This document shows, in pieces, positions 32,630 to 41,550 of a DNA stretch of 46,834 bases. The position numbers were made by a program, and so were the translations under genes. The first letter of the stretch is position 1. Each line of letters starts with the position of its first letter. The notes beneath the pieces are model-generated. The model searched no databases. It saw nothing but the letters and a program-made list of their open reading frames with translations, and was not told the DNA's origin. Source of the DNA: Helicobacter sp. (GTDB lineage: Bacteria > Campylobacterota > Campylobacteria > Campylobacterales > Helicobacteraceae). The stretch spans positions 1 through 46,834 of the forward strand of contig NZ_JAIEFA010000042.1 of the NCBI RefSeq assembly GCF_029067145.1. The letters run 5' to 3'.

Positions 32630-33611
32630 AAAATTATTAGACGAATTGGACGCACTGCTAGTTGCGCATTTTTACCAACGCGATGAGATTGTGGAGATTG
32701 CAGATTTAAGCGGCGATAGTTTGGAGCTAGCGCGCAAAGCAAGTCAAAGTGAAAAATCAAAAATTATTTTTTGTGGAGTCGGCTTTATGGGGCAAAGTGT
32801 AAAGATTCTAGCCCCACAAAAACGAGTTTTTATGCCAAAAATCGCTTGTTGTTCTATGGCAAGAATGATAGATAGCAGTTATTTTGATAAGTCTATCGCC
32901 CTTTTAAAAAGTTATGGAATCGCAGAGATTTTTCCTGTTACTTATATTAACTCTAATGCGGAGGTAAAAGCCAAAGTTGCAGAGTTAGGAGGTGTGGTTT
33001 GCACAAGTTCTAATGCGGCAAAGATTTTGGATTTTGCTTTAAAGCAAAACAAAAAAATATTCTTTTTGCCCGATAGATGTTTAGGGCAGAATCTCGCAAT
33101 TCAAAATGGGCTTAAAAGCGCGGTTTTGGGTGTGGATTCTGTGGAAAAAATCAAAGAAGCAGAAGTCATTTGCTATGATGGATTTTGTTCTGTGCATCAG
33201 CTTTTTACACCACAAGATATTGAGTTTTTTAGGGAGAAATTTCCAAACATTTTGATTGCTGTCCATCCAGAATGTCAGCCAGAGGTTGTTAAAATGGCGG
33301 ATTTTGTCGGTTCTACTAGCCAAATTATAAAATTTGTGCAAGGCTTAGAGGAATCTCAAAAGGTTGCAGTTGGCACAGAATTTAATCTCGTCCATCGCCT
33401 AAGAAAACCCAAAAAAGGACAAGAGCAAAACACCTTTGTGCTAAGTTCTACAAAACCAGAATGTCCGACAATGAATGAAACAACTTTGCAAGATGTTCTT
33501 AAATGTTTAGAAGCAATCAAGCAAGGTGAATCTTATAATGAGATTCTATTAGAATTAGAAATTGCGAATCGCGCAAAAAAAGCATTAGATAAAATGTTAC
33601 AATTATCTTAA
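32613..33611 (+). CDS. nadA: Quinolinate synthase A
   Basis: Fe-S enzyme condensing iminoaspartate with dihydroxyacetone phosphate in NAD synthesis. Seen: AHFYQRDEIVEIADLSGDSLELA, FCGVGFMGQSVKIL, the three conserved Cys sites for the 4Fe-4S cluster (about CCSMAR, HPECQPEV and TKPECPTMNE) and GTEFNLVHRL. The longer in-frame ORF from 32553 is not real: AAAGGA sits six bases before 32613, giving a 333-residue product starting MKQTIRKLL. Followed by nadC after 13 bases. Confidence 0.95.
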   Translation: MKQTIRKLLDELDALLVAHFYQRDEIVEIADLSGDSLELARKASQSEKSKIIFCGVGFMGQSVKILAPQKRVFMPKIACCSMARMIDSSYFDKSIALLKSYGIAEIFPVTYINSNAEVKAKVAELGGVVCTSSNAAKILDFALKQNKKIFFLPDRCLGQNLAIQNGLKSAVLGVDSVEKIKEAEVICYDGFCSVHQLFTPQDIEFFREKFPNILIAVHPECQPEVVKMADFVGSTSQIIKFVQGLEESQKVAVGTEFNLVHRLRKPKKGQEQNTFVLSSTKPECPTMNETTLQDVLKCLEAIKQGESYNEILLELEIANRAKKALDKMLQLS

Positions 33612-33624
33612 AAAAGGAGCAAAA

Positions 33625-34452
33625 ATGCATAAAATATTGTTAGACGATTTCTTAAAAGAAGTTTTAAAAGAAGACATTGGGCGCGGAGATTTATACACAC
33701 GAATGCAAAACAATACACAAGTGGAAGCCTATGTGCTTGCCAAAGAAGATGGTGTGCTATCAGGGAGAATGTATATTGAGCGACTTTGTGAGTTGTTGAA
33801 TCTTAAATGCGAGTTTATCTTTGATGATGGAATGGTTTTTAAAAGAGGTGAAAGGATTGTTTCTTTTGAAGGCAATATGAGCGAGTTGCTAAGTGCGGAG
33901 CGCACGATTTTGAATTTATTAGAGCATTCTAGTGGAATCGCAACATTGACACACAAGTATGTGCAAAGACTAGAAGGCACAAATTGCGTGCTACTAGATA
34001 CAAGAAAAACGCGTCCTTTATTAAGAGATTTTGAGAAATACTCTACGCGTAATGGGGGAGCGGTGAATCATCGCTTGGGTTTAGATGATTGCTTGATGTT
34101 AAAAGATACACATTTAACACGCATTCTATCGTTAAAGAAATTCATTGATGACATTCGCTGCAAAACCCCGATTGTGTCTAAGATTGAGGTAGAATGTGAG
34201 AATGTGTTGCAAGCTAAAGAGGCGTTAGAAGCAGAAGTGGATATTGTAATGTGCGATAATATGGATATACAAATGATTCAAGAAGTCGTCAAAATGCGCA
34301 ATGAAATTGCTCCAAGTGTTTTGCTTGAAGCAAGCGGAAATATTACTTTGGGCAATATTAAAGAATATGCTAAAACGGGCGTAGATGCGGTATCGGTTGG
34401 CGCGATTACACATCAAGCAGTTTGGGTGGATTTGAGTATGAAAATAGACTAA
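33625..34452 (+). CDS. nadC: Nicotinate-nucleotide pyrophosphorylase (carboxylating)
   Basis: Turns quinolinate and PRPP into nicotinic acid mononucleotide, the step after NadA. Seen: LKEDIGRGDLYT, LNLLEHSSGIATLTHKYV, LLDTRKTRPLLRDFEKYS with the substrate-binding Arg/Lys, NHRLGLDDCLMLKDTHL, KIEVECEN and LLEASGNITLGNIKEYAKTGVDAVSVGAITH. 275 residues is typical. AAAAGGAGC precedes the start. The stop shares one base with the thiL start (TAATG). Confidence 0.96.
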   Translation: MHKILLDDFLKEVLKEDIGRGDLYTRMQNNTQVEAYVLAKEDGVLSGRMYIERLCELLNLKCEFIFDDGMVFKRGERIVSFEGNMSELLSAERTILNLLEHSSGIATLTHKYVQRLEGTNCVLLDTRKTRPLLRDFEKYSTRNGGAVNHRLGLDDCLMLKDTHLTRILSLKKFIDDIRCKTPIVSKIEVECENVLQAKEALEAEVDIVMCDNMDIQMIQEVVKMRNEIAPSVLLEASGNITLGNIKEYAKTGVDAVSVGAITHQAVWVDLSMKID

Positions 34453-35321
34453 TGCGTGATAGGGAAAAGGCTTTTATTCAGACATTAAAACAAAGTGGGG
34501 CAACTTTTGGAATCGGAGATGATGGGGTGTATCTTGGGACATATCTCATCGCTAATGACGCATTCTTTGAGGATATTCACTTTAAAAGAGCTTGGGCAAA
34601 TTTAGAGGATTTAGTAGAAAAATGTTTTTTAGTAAATCTATCCGATATTTATGCGATGAATGCGATTCCAAGTTTTTTGCTCTTAACGCTTTGTATGCCT
34701 AATGATTTTAAAGAAGTTTCAAAATTAGCGCGAATCATAGGGGATTGCGCAAAAAAATATCGTATTCAAATTATTGGCGGCGATACGCTTGTAGGCGAAA
34801 AATTGCACTTTTCTTTAACGCTTTTAGGGCAAAAAAGACACAAAACTTTGTTCAGAAAAGGAATCAAGCAAGGCAATATTTTGGGATATATTACCCCAAA
34901 AGGCGCGTTAAATCACGCTAAAATGCAAGCCTTTGGGCAGAATTTTAAAATCTTAAAAAACTCTTTGCGATTCTGTCGTGATAAAAAAATCCACAAATAT
35001 TCGCGCTTTGCCAAGCCACTTTTATATCCTAAAATGTTGTTTGAGCTAAACAATATTGCAAAAGCGGGTATGGATATTTCTGATGGAATCTCACTAGAAT
35101 TGTCGCGTCTAAGTCAAGTCAATCGTTTGGGGTTTAAGATTCTAAAACAAAAGGGAGATTGGCTTTATTCTCCTGAAGAATATCAAATGCTTTATGCCAT
35201 AGAGAGGCGAAATCTCAAAAAAATGCAAAGAAAGGCTTGGAAATTTCGCCACCAATTTGTGCCTTTTGCTGTTGCGATTCGTGGTAAATATATCGCCAAA
35301 AAGAAAAATTGGCACGAGTAG
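34452..35321 (+). CDS. thiL: Thiamine-monophosphate kinase ThiL
   Basis: Phosphorylates thiamine monophosphate to the diphosphate cofactor. Seen: FGIGDDGVYLGTYLIANDAFFEDIHF with Mg-binding acidic residues, VEKCFLVNLSDIYAMNAIPSFLLLTL, IIGGDTLVGEKLHFSLTLLG and AGMDISDGISLELSRL. 289 residues is short versus about 320 in E. coli but usual for Campylobacterota as far as I recall. The ATG at 34452 overlaps the nadC stop and is preferred over the in-frame 34422. Confidence 0.88.
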   Translation: MRDREKAFIQTLKQSGATFGIGDDGVYLGTYLIANDAFFEDIHFKRAWANLEDLVEKCFLVNLSDIYAMNAIPSFLLLTLCMPNDFKEVSKLARIIGDCAKKYRIQIIGGDTLVGEKLHFSLTLLGQKRHKTLFRKGIKQGNILGYITPKGALNHAKMQAFGQNFKILKNSLRFCRDKKIHKYSRFAKPLLYPKMLFELNNIAKAGMDISDGISLELSRLSQVNRLGFKILKQKGDWLYSPEEYQMLYAIERRNLKKMQRKAWKFRHQFVPFAVAIRGKYIAKKKNWHE

Positions 35322-35372
35322 ATTGCGGGATTCTACAAGGAATCGTGGCAATCCATAATGCCTCGCGTAATC

Positions 35373-35825
35373 TTACCAAAAATGATGGTATCCTCCTCTG
35401 TTATAGCAGTTGCGATGGTTTTTGTTACCTGCCTGACCATATTCGCCTCTATAACCTCTGTGATGACCATATCCATAGCCTATTAATCCGCTTTCTATTG
35501 CTTGGGATTCGCTCATTGTGTCCAAACGCTTTTGCACTTCTGCACAAAGCGCATTGTGGTGTTCTAAATATTCTTTATGTGTCATATTGCTATACGCATT
35601 TTGGTGGGATTCTCTCAATCTATCGCGAAACTCTCTTGCTTCTTTGACTTTCATTTCTTGCATTCGCTTATGAATCTCCATTCTATAATCGGGATAATCT
35701 TTTGGTGCAACCTTTCCGGATAACTTGATAAGCTCTTCATTGCTTGCTTTGGAATAATCCGCTGCTAGTGCGCCTGAAACCAAAGTGCCAGCCAAAGCAA
35801 GAGATAAGATAATTTTTGTTTTCAT
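35373..35825 (-). CDS. DUF1104-like secreted protein with His/Gly/Tyr-rich tail
   Basis: Function unknown. Seen: signal peptide (residues 1-21, ending ALA), a helical DUF1104-type region (ASNEELIKLSGKVAPKDYPDYRMEIHKRMQEM and FRDRLRESHQNAYSNMTHKEY) and a C-terminal tail of about 35 residues rich in Gly, Tyr, His and Arg (GYGYGHHRGYRGEYG to GGYHHFW) with one Cys. The tail could bind metal ions. The helical pattern recalls periplasmic metal- or stress-related CpxP/Spy-like proteins, but I see no firm homology. GGAGC lies before the start. It is a single gene, convergent with thiL. Confidence 0.7.
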   Translation of the reverse strand: MKTKIILSLALAGTLVSGALAADYSKASNEELIKLSGKVAPKDYPDYRMEIHKRMQEMKVKEAREFRDRLRESHQNAYSNMTHKEYLEHHNALCAEVQKRLDTMSESQAIESGLIGYGYGHHRGYRGEYGQAGNKNHRNCYNRGGYHHFW

Positions 35826-35899
35826 TGTTTGCTCCTTAAAATTTTTTGAACAGCGGAATTATAGTTTGCCAGTGTGAAATCAATGTGAAGTTTAGCAAA

Positions 35900-37228
35900 T
35901 TAAACAGAGGGGGCGGAGATTTTGTAGAGTTTTTTGCGCTCACTTGAGCTCGCAATATTGAGTTGTGCTCGGTATTTGGTAATCGTGCGACGCACCATTT
36001 TGATATGGAATTTTTCCTCAATAAGTTCTAGGATTCTATGGTCGCTTAGCGGTTTTTGTTTGCTTTCGTTTTTGACTAAATCCGCGACAAAGTCTTTAAT
36101 TGTCGTATTGGCAGTCTCCTCATCAATCGCGGTGGCAAAGAAGTTTTTAAGTGGAAAGATTCCACGAGAACATTCCAAAAATTTATTAGAAATCGCGCGT
36201 GAAATTGTGCTAGGAGCGTGTCCAAATTCTTCGGCTAAATCTTTCAGTTTCATCGGCTTGATTTCGCCACCTTTAAAAAATTCATATTGATATTCCACAA
36301 TCATTAGCCCGATTTTATAAAGCGTCGCCTTTCGCATTTCAAGCGCATCTACAAGGTCGCGTGCCTCTTTGATTTTGGCTTTGATAAACTCCTCTTTAAG
36401 CTTGATTTTATCCTCTTTGCTTTGTGTTTGGATTTCAATGCTTGGATAATATTTTTCATTGATTTGCACTTGAATGTTGTTTTTTTCCTCAAAAACTAAA
36501 ATATCTGGAATGATTGCGGATTCTTTTTGGAAAAAATCAAGTGCGGGCGGATTTTTGAAACTTTGAATCACTTTCATTGCTTTTTCATACAACGGAGCAT
36601 TTTTATGCTTTGTATGGTTTTCTAAATCCTGCAAAATCTCTTGTGTTAGGGTATAAACTTCGCTTGGAACATCTAAATTATCCAACTGAAAGCAAAAGGA
36701 TTCTATCAAATCAAGTGCTGCAATGCCCGGTGGGTCAAGATACGCGAAACGTTTGCGCACTTTTTCGACCTCTGTTGCGCTAATGGGGGCATTAAGTATC
36801 TTGCTGCAAGCCTGTGCGATTTGCTCGCAATCTCCATCAAAATAACCCTCTTCATTTAGGTTTTCAATGATTTGTTTAGCGATTTCTTGAGAGCTTCTAG
36901 TGGGAAATAATGGTGGCACGATTTGTCCATTTAATGCTACTTCTAGAGATTCCTCTTGAATGCAGAATTGTTCTATCGCATCATTCTCTATACTAGAGCC
37001 TTTTGCACCTCTTGAGATTTCTTGTTGCCGCTTTTTTTGAGCAGAGCTTTGAGAGCTGAAATCTTGCGCAATATTGGATTTGACATTAAAATAAGGATTC
37101 TCTTTGCTAAATTCTCCTAAAGTATCCTCTAAATCGTTCATTCCACTTTGTAGAATCGGAAGCCAACTTTTGAGTGTAGAGGAGAGTTTTGCTTTGAGTG
37201 TGGTTTGGGTTTGGGTGCGTAGTTTCAT
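35900..37228 (-). CDS. rpoN: RNA polymerase sigma-54 factor
   Basis: Alternative sigma factor that in Helicobacter and Campylobacter drives the middle class of flagellar genes. Seen: N-terminal Gln/Leu-rich activator-binding region, the core-binding domain, a helix-turn-helix segment (LKDLAEEFGHAPSTISRAISNKFLECSRG, about 335-365) and the RpoN box RRTITKYRAQLNIASSSERK (413-432), which reads the -24 element. 442 residues is normal. It overlaps lptB by ATGA. Two matching promoters lie at 4901 and 5500. Confidence 0.95.
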   Translation of the reverse strand: MKLRTQTQTTLKAKLSSTLKSWLPILQSGMNDLEDTLGEFSKENPYFNVKSNIAQDFSSQSSAQKKRQQEISRGAKGSSIENDAIEQFCIQEESLEVALNGQIVPPLFPTRSSQEIAKQIIENLNEEGYFDGDCEQIAQACSKILNAPISATEVEKVRKRFAYLDPPGIAALDLIESFCFQLDNLDVPSEVYTLTQEILQDLENHTKHKNAPLYEKAMKVIQSFKNPPALDFFQKESAIIPDILVFEEKNNIQVQINEKYYPSIEIQTQSKEDKIKLKEEFIKAKIKEARDLVDALEMRKATLYKIGLMIVEYQYEFFKGGEIKPMKLKDLAEEFGHAPSTISRAISNKFLECSRGIFPLKNFFATAIDEETANTTIKDFVADLVKNESKQKPLSDHRILELIEEKFHIKMVRRTITKYRAQLNIASSSERKKLYKISAPSV

Positions 37229-37947
37229 ACTCGGAAATTCTCACCTAGATAATGTTTGCGGACAAGTTCATTTTTGTAAATTTCGTTAGAATCTCCGCTT
37301 GCAAGCAAAGTGCCTTTGTTGATGACATACGCACGATTACAAACGCCGAGTGTCTCACGCACATTGTGGTCAGTGATGAGAACTCCAATGTCCAGCGTAA
37401 CGAGTTTTTTAATAATATTTTGAATATCTAGCACAGCAATAGGATCAACCCCCGCAAAGGGTTCATCTAATAAAATGAATTTTGGTTTTTTGACGAGTGC
37501 GCGCGCAATTTCTACGCGTCTCCTTTCTCCCCCGCTTAAATTTACGCCCTTGCGATTCCGAATCGGCTCAATACTAAAATCTTCCAAAAGCTCTTCAATG
37601 CGTTGGTTTCTCTCGCTTTCATTGCTTAAACACACTTCTGCGGCAATTAAGAGATTTTCCTCTACGCTTAAATCTTTAAAAACGCTAGATTCTTGCGGTA
37701 GATAGCCGATTCCAAGTTGTGCGCGTTTATGAAGGCTTAAGCTCGTGATTTCTTGATTATCAAAACAAACTTTACCACTACTTGCCCTTAAAAGTCCGCA
37801 GATGATATAAAAAGTCGTGGTTTTTCCCGCACCATTTGGACCTAAAAGCCCTACGACTTCACCGCTTTGCACGCGTATAGAAATCTCACTAATGATATTT
37901 GTTTTTTTGATAGTTTTGCTTAAGTGCATTGCTTCTAATGTGTGCAT
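37225..37947 (-). CDS. lptB: LPS transport ABC ATPase LptB
   Basis: Cytoplasmic ATPase of the LptBFG machine that extracts lipopolysaccharide from the inner membrane. Seen: Walker A GLLGPNGAGKTT, Q-loop with GYLPQESSVFKDLS, signature LSGGERRRVEIARAL, Walker B FILLDEPFAGVDPIA and the H-loop His in LITDHNVRET. The C-terminal YLGENF is typical of LptB. 240 residues. GAGGAAA seven bases upstream supports the ATG at 37947. It overlaps tsaE by 13 bases and rpoN by four. Confidence 0.94.
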   Translation of the reverse strand: MHTLEAMHLSKTIKKTNIISEISIRVQSGEVVGLLGPNGAGKTTTFYIICGLLRASSGKVCFDNQEITSLSLHKRAQLGIGYLPQESSVFKDLSVEENLLIAAEVCLSNESERNQRIEELLEDFSIEPIRNRKGVNLSGGERRRVEIARALVKKPKFILLDEPFAGVDPIAVLDIQNIIKKLVTLDIGVLITDHNVRETLGVCNRAYVINKGTLLASGDSNEIYKNELVRKHYLGENFRV

Positions 37948-38354
37948 AAACTTTCCTCAATACAATATTTTCTTCCTTTGGATTCTGTGCTAATGATGAT
38001 TCTCCAAAAGGGCAAGCCAATTTGTTTTAGAATTTTAGCTAAATTTTCATCTCCCCATTCAATGAAATGCCAACCTTCCTTTTCAATTTCTTCTAAAAAT
38101 CCTAGTGCAAAGAGTTCCTCCAAATCCTTATTATAAATATCATAATGATAGATTTGATTGCCATATTCTAATGTAGTTAAGAAAGTTGGCGAAGTAACCT
38201 TTGCCTTGCTTCCTAATGAGGCAACCATTGCTTGAATCAATGTTGTTTTACCGCTTGCTAAGTCGCCACTAAGCAAATAAATGCCACGATGATTTTTCAA
38301 ATCCAAATCTTTGCAAAGTTTGGGCAACTCTTTTTGGGTTAAAATCCATTCCAT
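37935..38354 (-). CDS. tsaE: tRNA threonylcarbamoyladenosine biosynthesis ATPase TsaE
   Basis: Helper ATPase of the TsaBDE complex that makes t6A37 in tRNA. Seen: P-loop LSGDLASGKTTLIQAMVASLG (about 27-47), VTSPTFLTTLEYGNQIYHYDIYNKD, and FIEWGDENLA, all standard TsaE motifs. 139 residues is typical. It lies nine bases after dnaX and overlaps lptB. The order dnaX-tsaE-lptB-rpoN matches H. pylori HP0717-HP0714 as I recall it. Confidence 0.93.
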   Translation of the reverse strand: MEWILTQKELPKLCKDLDLKNHRGIYLLSGDLASGKTTLIQAMVASLGSKAKVTSPTFLTTLEYGNQIYHYDIYNKDLEELFALGFLEEIEKEGWHFIEWGDENLAKILKQIGLPFWRIIISTESKGRKYCIEESLCTH

Positions 38355-38363
38355 TATAAAATC

Positions 38364-40136
38364 CTAATTTGCGACAGATTTCGGGCGCACTTTGATTTGC
38401 TTGATTTCTAACAATTCTTTTGCGCTTTGTAATAAAGGCAGTTCTAAAGCCGCATTGACTTCGGCTTGTATATCTTGTGTAGCCTGATGAGAATCGGTAG
38501 GAGTTGGAGCGGTTTGGGCGGATTCTTGGTATGGATTGGCTGGTGAGACTGAAGATGTAGAATCAGAAGCAGAATTTTGAGTTTGTGCTTCTTGTGCTTG
38601 TGCATTTGGATTTTGTGGTGCTTTATTCTCCAAAGGAGGCTGTGAAGTAGTAGCATTTTGATGAGGATTGCTAAGGGATTTGATTTGTGTTTGGATTCCA
38701 AAAACTTCTAAAACGAGGTTTTTAATAATAGAATAGCTATTTTTGAGCCTTTCGCGATTCTCACCGCTTGCAGAACTTTCCCAAGTGAGCGTATGGTTTA
38801 TCAATGAAACAAAACGAATCTCTTGCGTGAAAATCTCTCCTAATTCATAATTGCGCTCATAGATTTTTTGTTGGAGCAGGGAGAATAGATTTAAGGCATT
38901 TTCTTGGCTTGGTTCTGATGAGTTTTTGGCAATTTCTGTCGGTTGGGTAGGTGGAGATTCTTTAAATGTTGTCGCCATAGAATCTGCGGGAATGCTTTGC
39001 GAATCTTTTGTTGTTTGTTGGTTTGGAGATTGTGTGTTTGGAATTTGTTTGGGTAAATTTTCAAATAAGCCTTTTTCTAGGTTTTGAATCGCTACATCAA
39101 TCGCTTCTATTTGGAGGGATTCTAGCATTTTAAAAAAGGTAAGCGTCAAAACAAATTCATCTTCAGAGCCTAAGAATAATAATTCTTTGGATTGGGTTAG
39201 AATCCGAAAGAATCTGTCTATCAATAAAGGATTGTAACGCGAATCCTCACCCTTTAAAAGCTTGTCTTTTAGGAAAATACTCATTTCGTCTAAAAGCATT
39301 TCGGCTTCATATTCAAAAAAAGCTTCAAGCTCACGCAATAAAAGCTCTCTGTCTTGTTTGAAAATGCACTCAAAAAGCGCATTGAGGCTTTGGGGATTAA
39401 TAAGCCCTAACATATTTGCGCAAGAATCAGAAGTGATGTTGTAATTAGAATAAATAATCACTTGGTCTAGTAGTGTTAAAGTGTCGCGCAAAGAACCTGA
39501 ACCGCTCCGAATAAGCATATTTAAAGCCTCATCTTGGTAGGTGATTCGTTCTTTTTGTAGGATATTTTTTAGATGTGCCAAAATGCTTTTATCCGAAATG
39601 CGTTTGAAGCGAAAATGTTGTGTGCGGCTTAAAATCGTCGCAGGAAGCTTCAGTGGGTCTGTGGTGGCGAGGATAAATTTCACATATTCTGGTGGCTCTT
39701 CAAGTGTCTTTAGTAGTGCGTTAAAGGCTTCTTTGGTAAGCATATGCACTTCATCAATAATAAAGATTTTAAAACGTCCCATATTGGGGTGATATTTTGT
39801 CTGCTCTATTAAATCACGAATGTCATCAATTTTGCGGCTAGACGCACCATCTAGCTCTATAATGTCAATATGACGCATTTTGTGAGGATTGGCTGCAACG
39901 CAGTTTGCGCATACACCACAAGGTTTTGCGCAGGGACCATTTTCGCATTGTAAGGCTCTTGCGAAAATCCTAGCACTAGAAGTTTTGCCACTCCCGCGCA
40001 AGCCTGAAAATAAATAAGCGTGGGAGAGTCGTTTGCTACTTAATGCTAAGGAGAGAGTGCGACTGACTGCTTCTTGTCCGATGAGTTCATCAAAATCCAT
40101 TGGACGATATTTCAGAGCTAAGGCTTGTTGTTCCAT
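38364..40136 (-). CDS. dnaX: DNA polymerase III subunit gamma/tau
   Basis: Clamp-loader ATPase of the replicase. Seen: KYRPMDFDELIGQEAVSRTL, Walker A GLRGSGKT (45-52), the four zinc-binding Cys (64, 73, 76, 79; also Cys69), FIIDEVHMLTKEAFNALLKTLEEPP, and sensor ATILSRTQHFRFK. After about residue 370 a low-complexity Gln/Ser/Thr/Pro/Asn/Ala linker (to about 570) carries many GAATC-type sites. 590 residues is normal for a tau-like protein; I saw no obvious slippery site for a short gamma form. Confidence 0.95.
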   Translation of the reverse strand: MEQQALALKYRPMDFDELIGQEAVSRTLSLALSSKRLSHAYLFSGLRGSGKTSSARIFARALQCENGPCAKPCGVCANCVAANPHKMRHIDIIELDGASSRKIDDIRDLIEQTKYHPNMGRFKIFIIDEVHMLTKEAFNALLKTLEEPPEYVKFILATTDPLKLPATILSRTQHFRFKRISDKSILAHLKNILQKERITYQDEALNMLIRSGSGSLRDTLTLLDQVIIYSNYNITSDSCANMLGLINPQSLNALFECIFKQDRELLLRELEAFFEYEAEMLLDEMSIFLKDKLLKGEDSRYNPLLIDRFFRILTQSKELLFLGSEDEFVLTLTFFKMLESLQIEAIDVAIQNLEKGLFENLPKQIPNTQSPNQQTTKDSQSIPADSMATTFKESPPTQPTEIAKNSSEPSQENALNLFSLLQQKIYERNYELGEIFTQEIRFVSLINHTLTWESSASGENRERLKNSYSIIKNLVLEVFGIQTQIKSLSNPHQNATTSQPPLENKAPQNPNAQAQEAQTQNSASDSTSSVSPANPYQESAQTAPTPTDSHQATQDIQAEVNAALELPLLQSAKELLEIKQIKVRPKSVAN

Positions 40137-40237
40137 AATCTTTGCTATCCTAAGTTTAAAAATTCAAATTCTACACAAAGCTAGCCTAAAAATTTGTTAA
40201 TCAACTAAATTTTAATCTCTCAAATCTAAATCTTGGA

Positions 40238-40243
40238 TATAAT
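40238..40243 (+). promoter_or_regulatory. Sigma-70 -10 box upstream of the permease
   Basis: A perfect TATAAT in the 132-base gap between divergent dnaX and the amino-acid permease, 26 bases before the ATG of the permease. No clear -35 box. Confidence 0.55.
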
Positions 40244-40268
40244 GTAGAATCTATTTTAAAGGGATTCT

Positions 40269-41540
40269 ATGTTTAATGTGAAACGCAAACCAAGTGTGCT
40301 TGGTGGGACAATGATTATTGCCGGGACAGCAATCGGGGCGGGAATGTTGGCGTTACCCACGATAAGCGCGGGAATGTGGATTTGGTATTCTTTGGGATTA
40401 TTAGTGCTGACTTGGTTTATGATGTTGCTTTCTTCTCAAGCTTTATTAGAGGTAAATTTGTATTATCAACCCGGTTCAAGCTTCCATACGCTTGTGCTAG
40501 ATAATTTGGGGAAATTTTGGAATCTCGTTAATGGTTTGAGTGTCGCTTTTGTGCTTTATATCTTGATTTATGCCTATGTGAGCGGAGGTGGCTCTATGGT
40601 GGTGCATATTTCGCTTGTTGCTTTTGATTATGAGCCTCCTAAACTATTGGCAAGTTTATTGTTTGCGATTCTACTTAGCGGTTGTGTTTGGTGGAGTACT
40701 TATCTTGTGGATAGATTCTCTGTGGTGATGATTGGTGGAATGGCTTTGACCTTTGTCTTCGCAATGAGCGGTATGCTAAGTGAAATGAAAATGTCTTATT
40801 TGTTGGACTTAAATCACGATAATAATCCTTATGGAATCTTTGTATTTGTAGCATTTTCTACTTATCTGACTTCCTTTTGTTTCCACGCAAGCGTGCCAAG
40901 TCTTGTAAAGTATTTTGGCAAAGAACCCAATAAAATTAACAAATGTTTAGTCTATGGCACATTGATTGCATTTGTGGCTTATGTGGTATGGAATATTGCG
41001 TGTGATGGCAATATTGAACGTAGTGATTTTAAAAATGTAATTGCTGCGGGAGGCAATGTGCGCCATTTGATTGAAGCCGCGAGTTTGAATCTTAATGGAG
41101 CATTTTTGCTAAGAATGCTAGAGGGATTTGCGTTTTTGGCAGTCTCCACTTCATTTTTAGGTGCTGGGCTTGGGTTGTTTGATTATATAGCAGATTTATG
41201 TGGATTTGATGATAGCAGATTAGGGCGCACAAAAACTCTATTGGTTGCCTTTGCACCACCAATTATTGCAGGAATGATTTATCCCGATGGCTTTTTGCTT
41301 GCAATCGGTTGGGCAGGACTTGCAGCGACGATTTGGTCTGTGATTATTCCTGCCTTATTGCTTAGGGCAAGCAGAATCGCACGTAAGGAATCAAGGCAAT
41401 GTGCGCCCAATCCCGCTTTAGAGCATAATTTTCGTGTCAAGGGTGGGAATTGGACGATTTATAGTTTGTTGATTTTTGGCTGTGTGGTTGGTGTTTGCCA
41501 TATTTTATTTGTCTTTAATTGGTTGCCGATGTATAAATAA
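40269..41540 (+). CDS. Aromatic amino-acid permease (TyrP/Mtr, HAAAP family)
   Basis: Proton-coupled uptake of tyrosine, tryptophan or a related amino acid. Seen: 11 hydrophobic segments and the family opening GGTMIIAGTAIGAGMLALP (residues 12-30), which is the conserved substrate/ion motif of the APC fold; YVSGGGSMV and STSFLGAGLGLFDYIADL are typical later segments. 423 residues is normal. The exact substrate cannot be told. It is followed ten bases later by the methylase-like gene, which may be in the same transcript. Confidence 0.85.
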   Translation: MFNVKRKPSVLGGTMIIAGTAIGAGMLALPTISAGMWIWYSLGLLVLTWFMMLLSSQALLEVNLYYQPGSSFHTLVLDNLGKFWNLVNGLSVAFVLYILIYAYVSGGGSMVVHISLVAFDYEPPKLLASLLFAILLSGCVWWSTYLVDRFSVVMIGGMALTFVFAMSGMLSEMKMSYLLDLNHDNNPYGIFVFVAFSTYLTSFCFHASVPSLVKYFGKEPNKINKCLVYGTLIAFVAYVVWNIACDGNIERSDFKNVIAAGGNVRHLIEAASLNLNGAFLLRMLEGFAFLAVSTSFLGAGLGLFDYIADLCGFDDSRLGRTKTLLVAFAPPIIAGMIYPDGFLLAIGWAGLAATIWSVIIPALLLRASRIARKESRQCAPNPALEHNFRVKGGNWTIYSLLIFGCVVGVCHILFVFNWLPMYK

Positions 41541-41550
41541 GGAGAATGCA

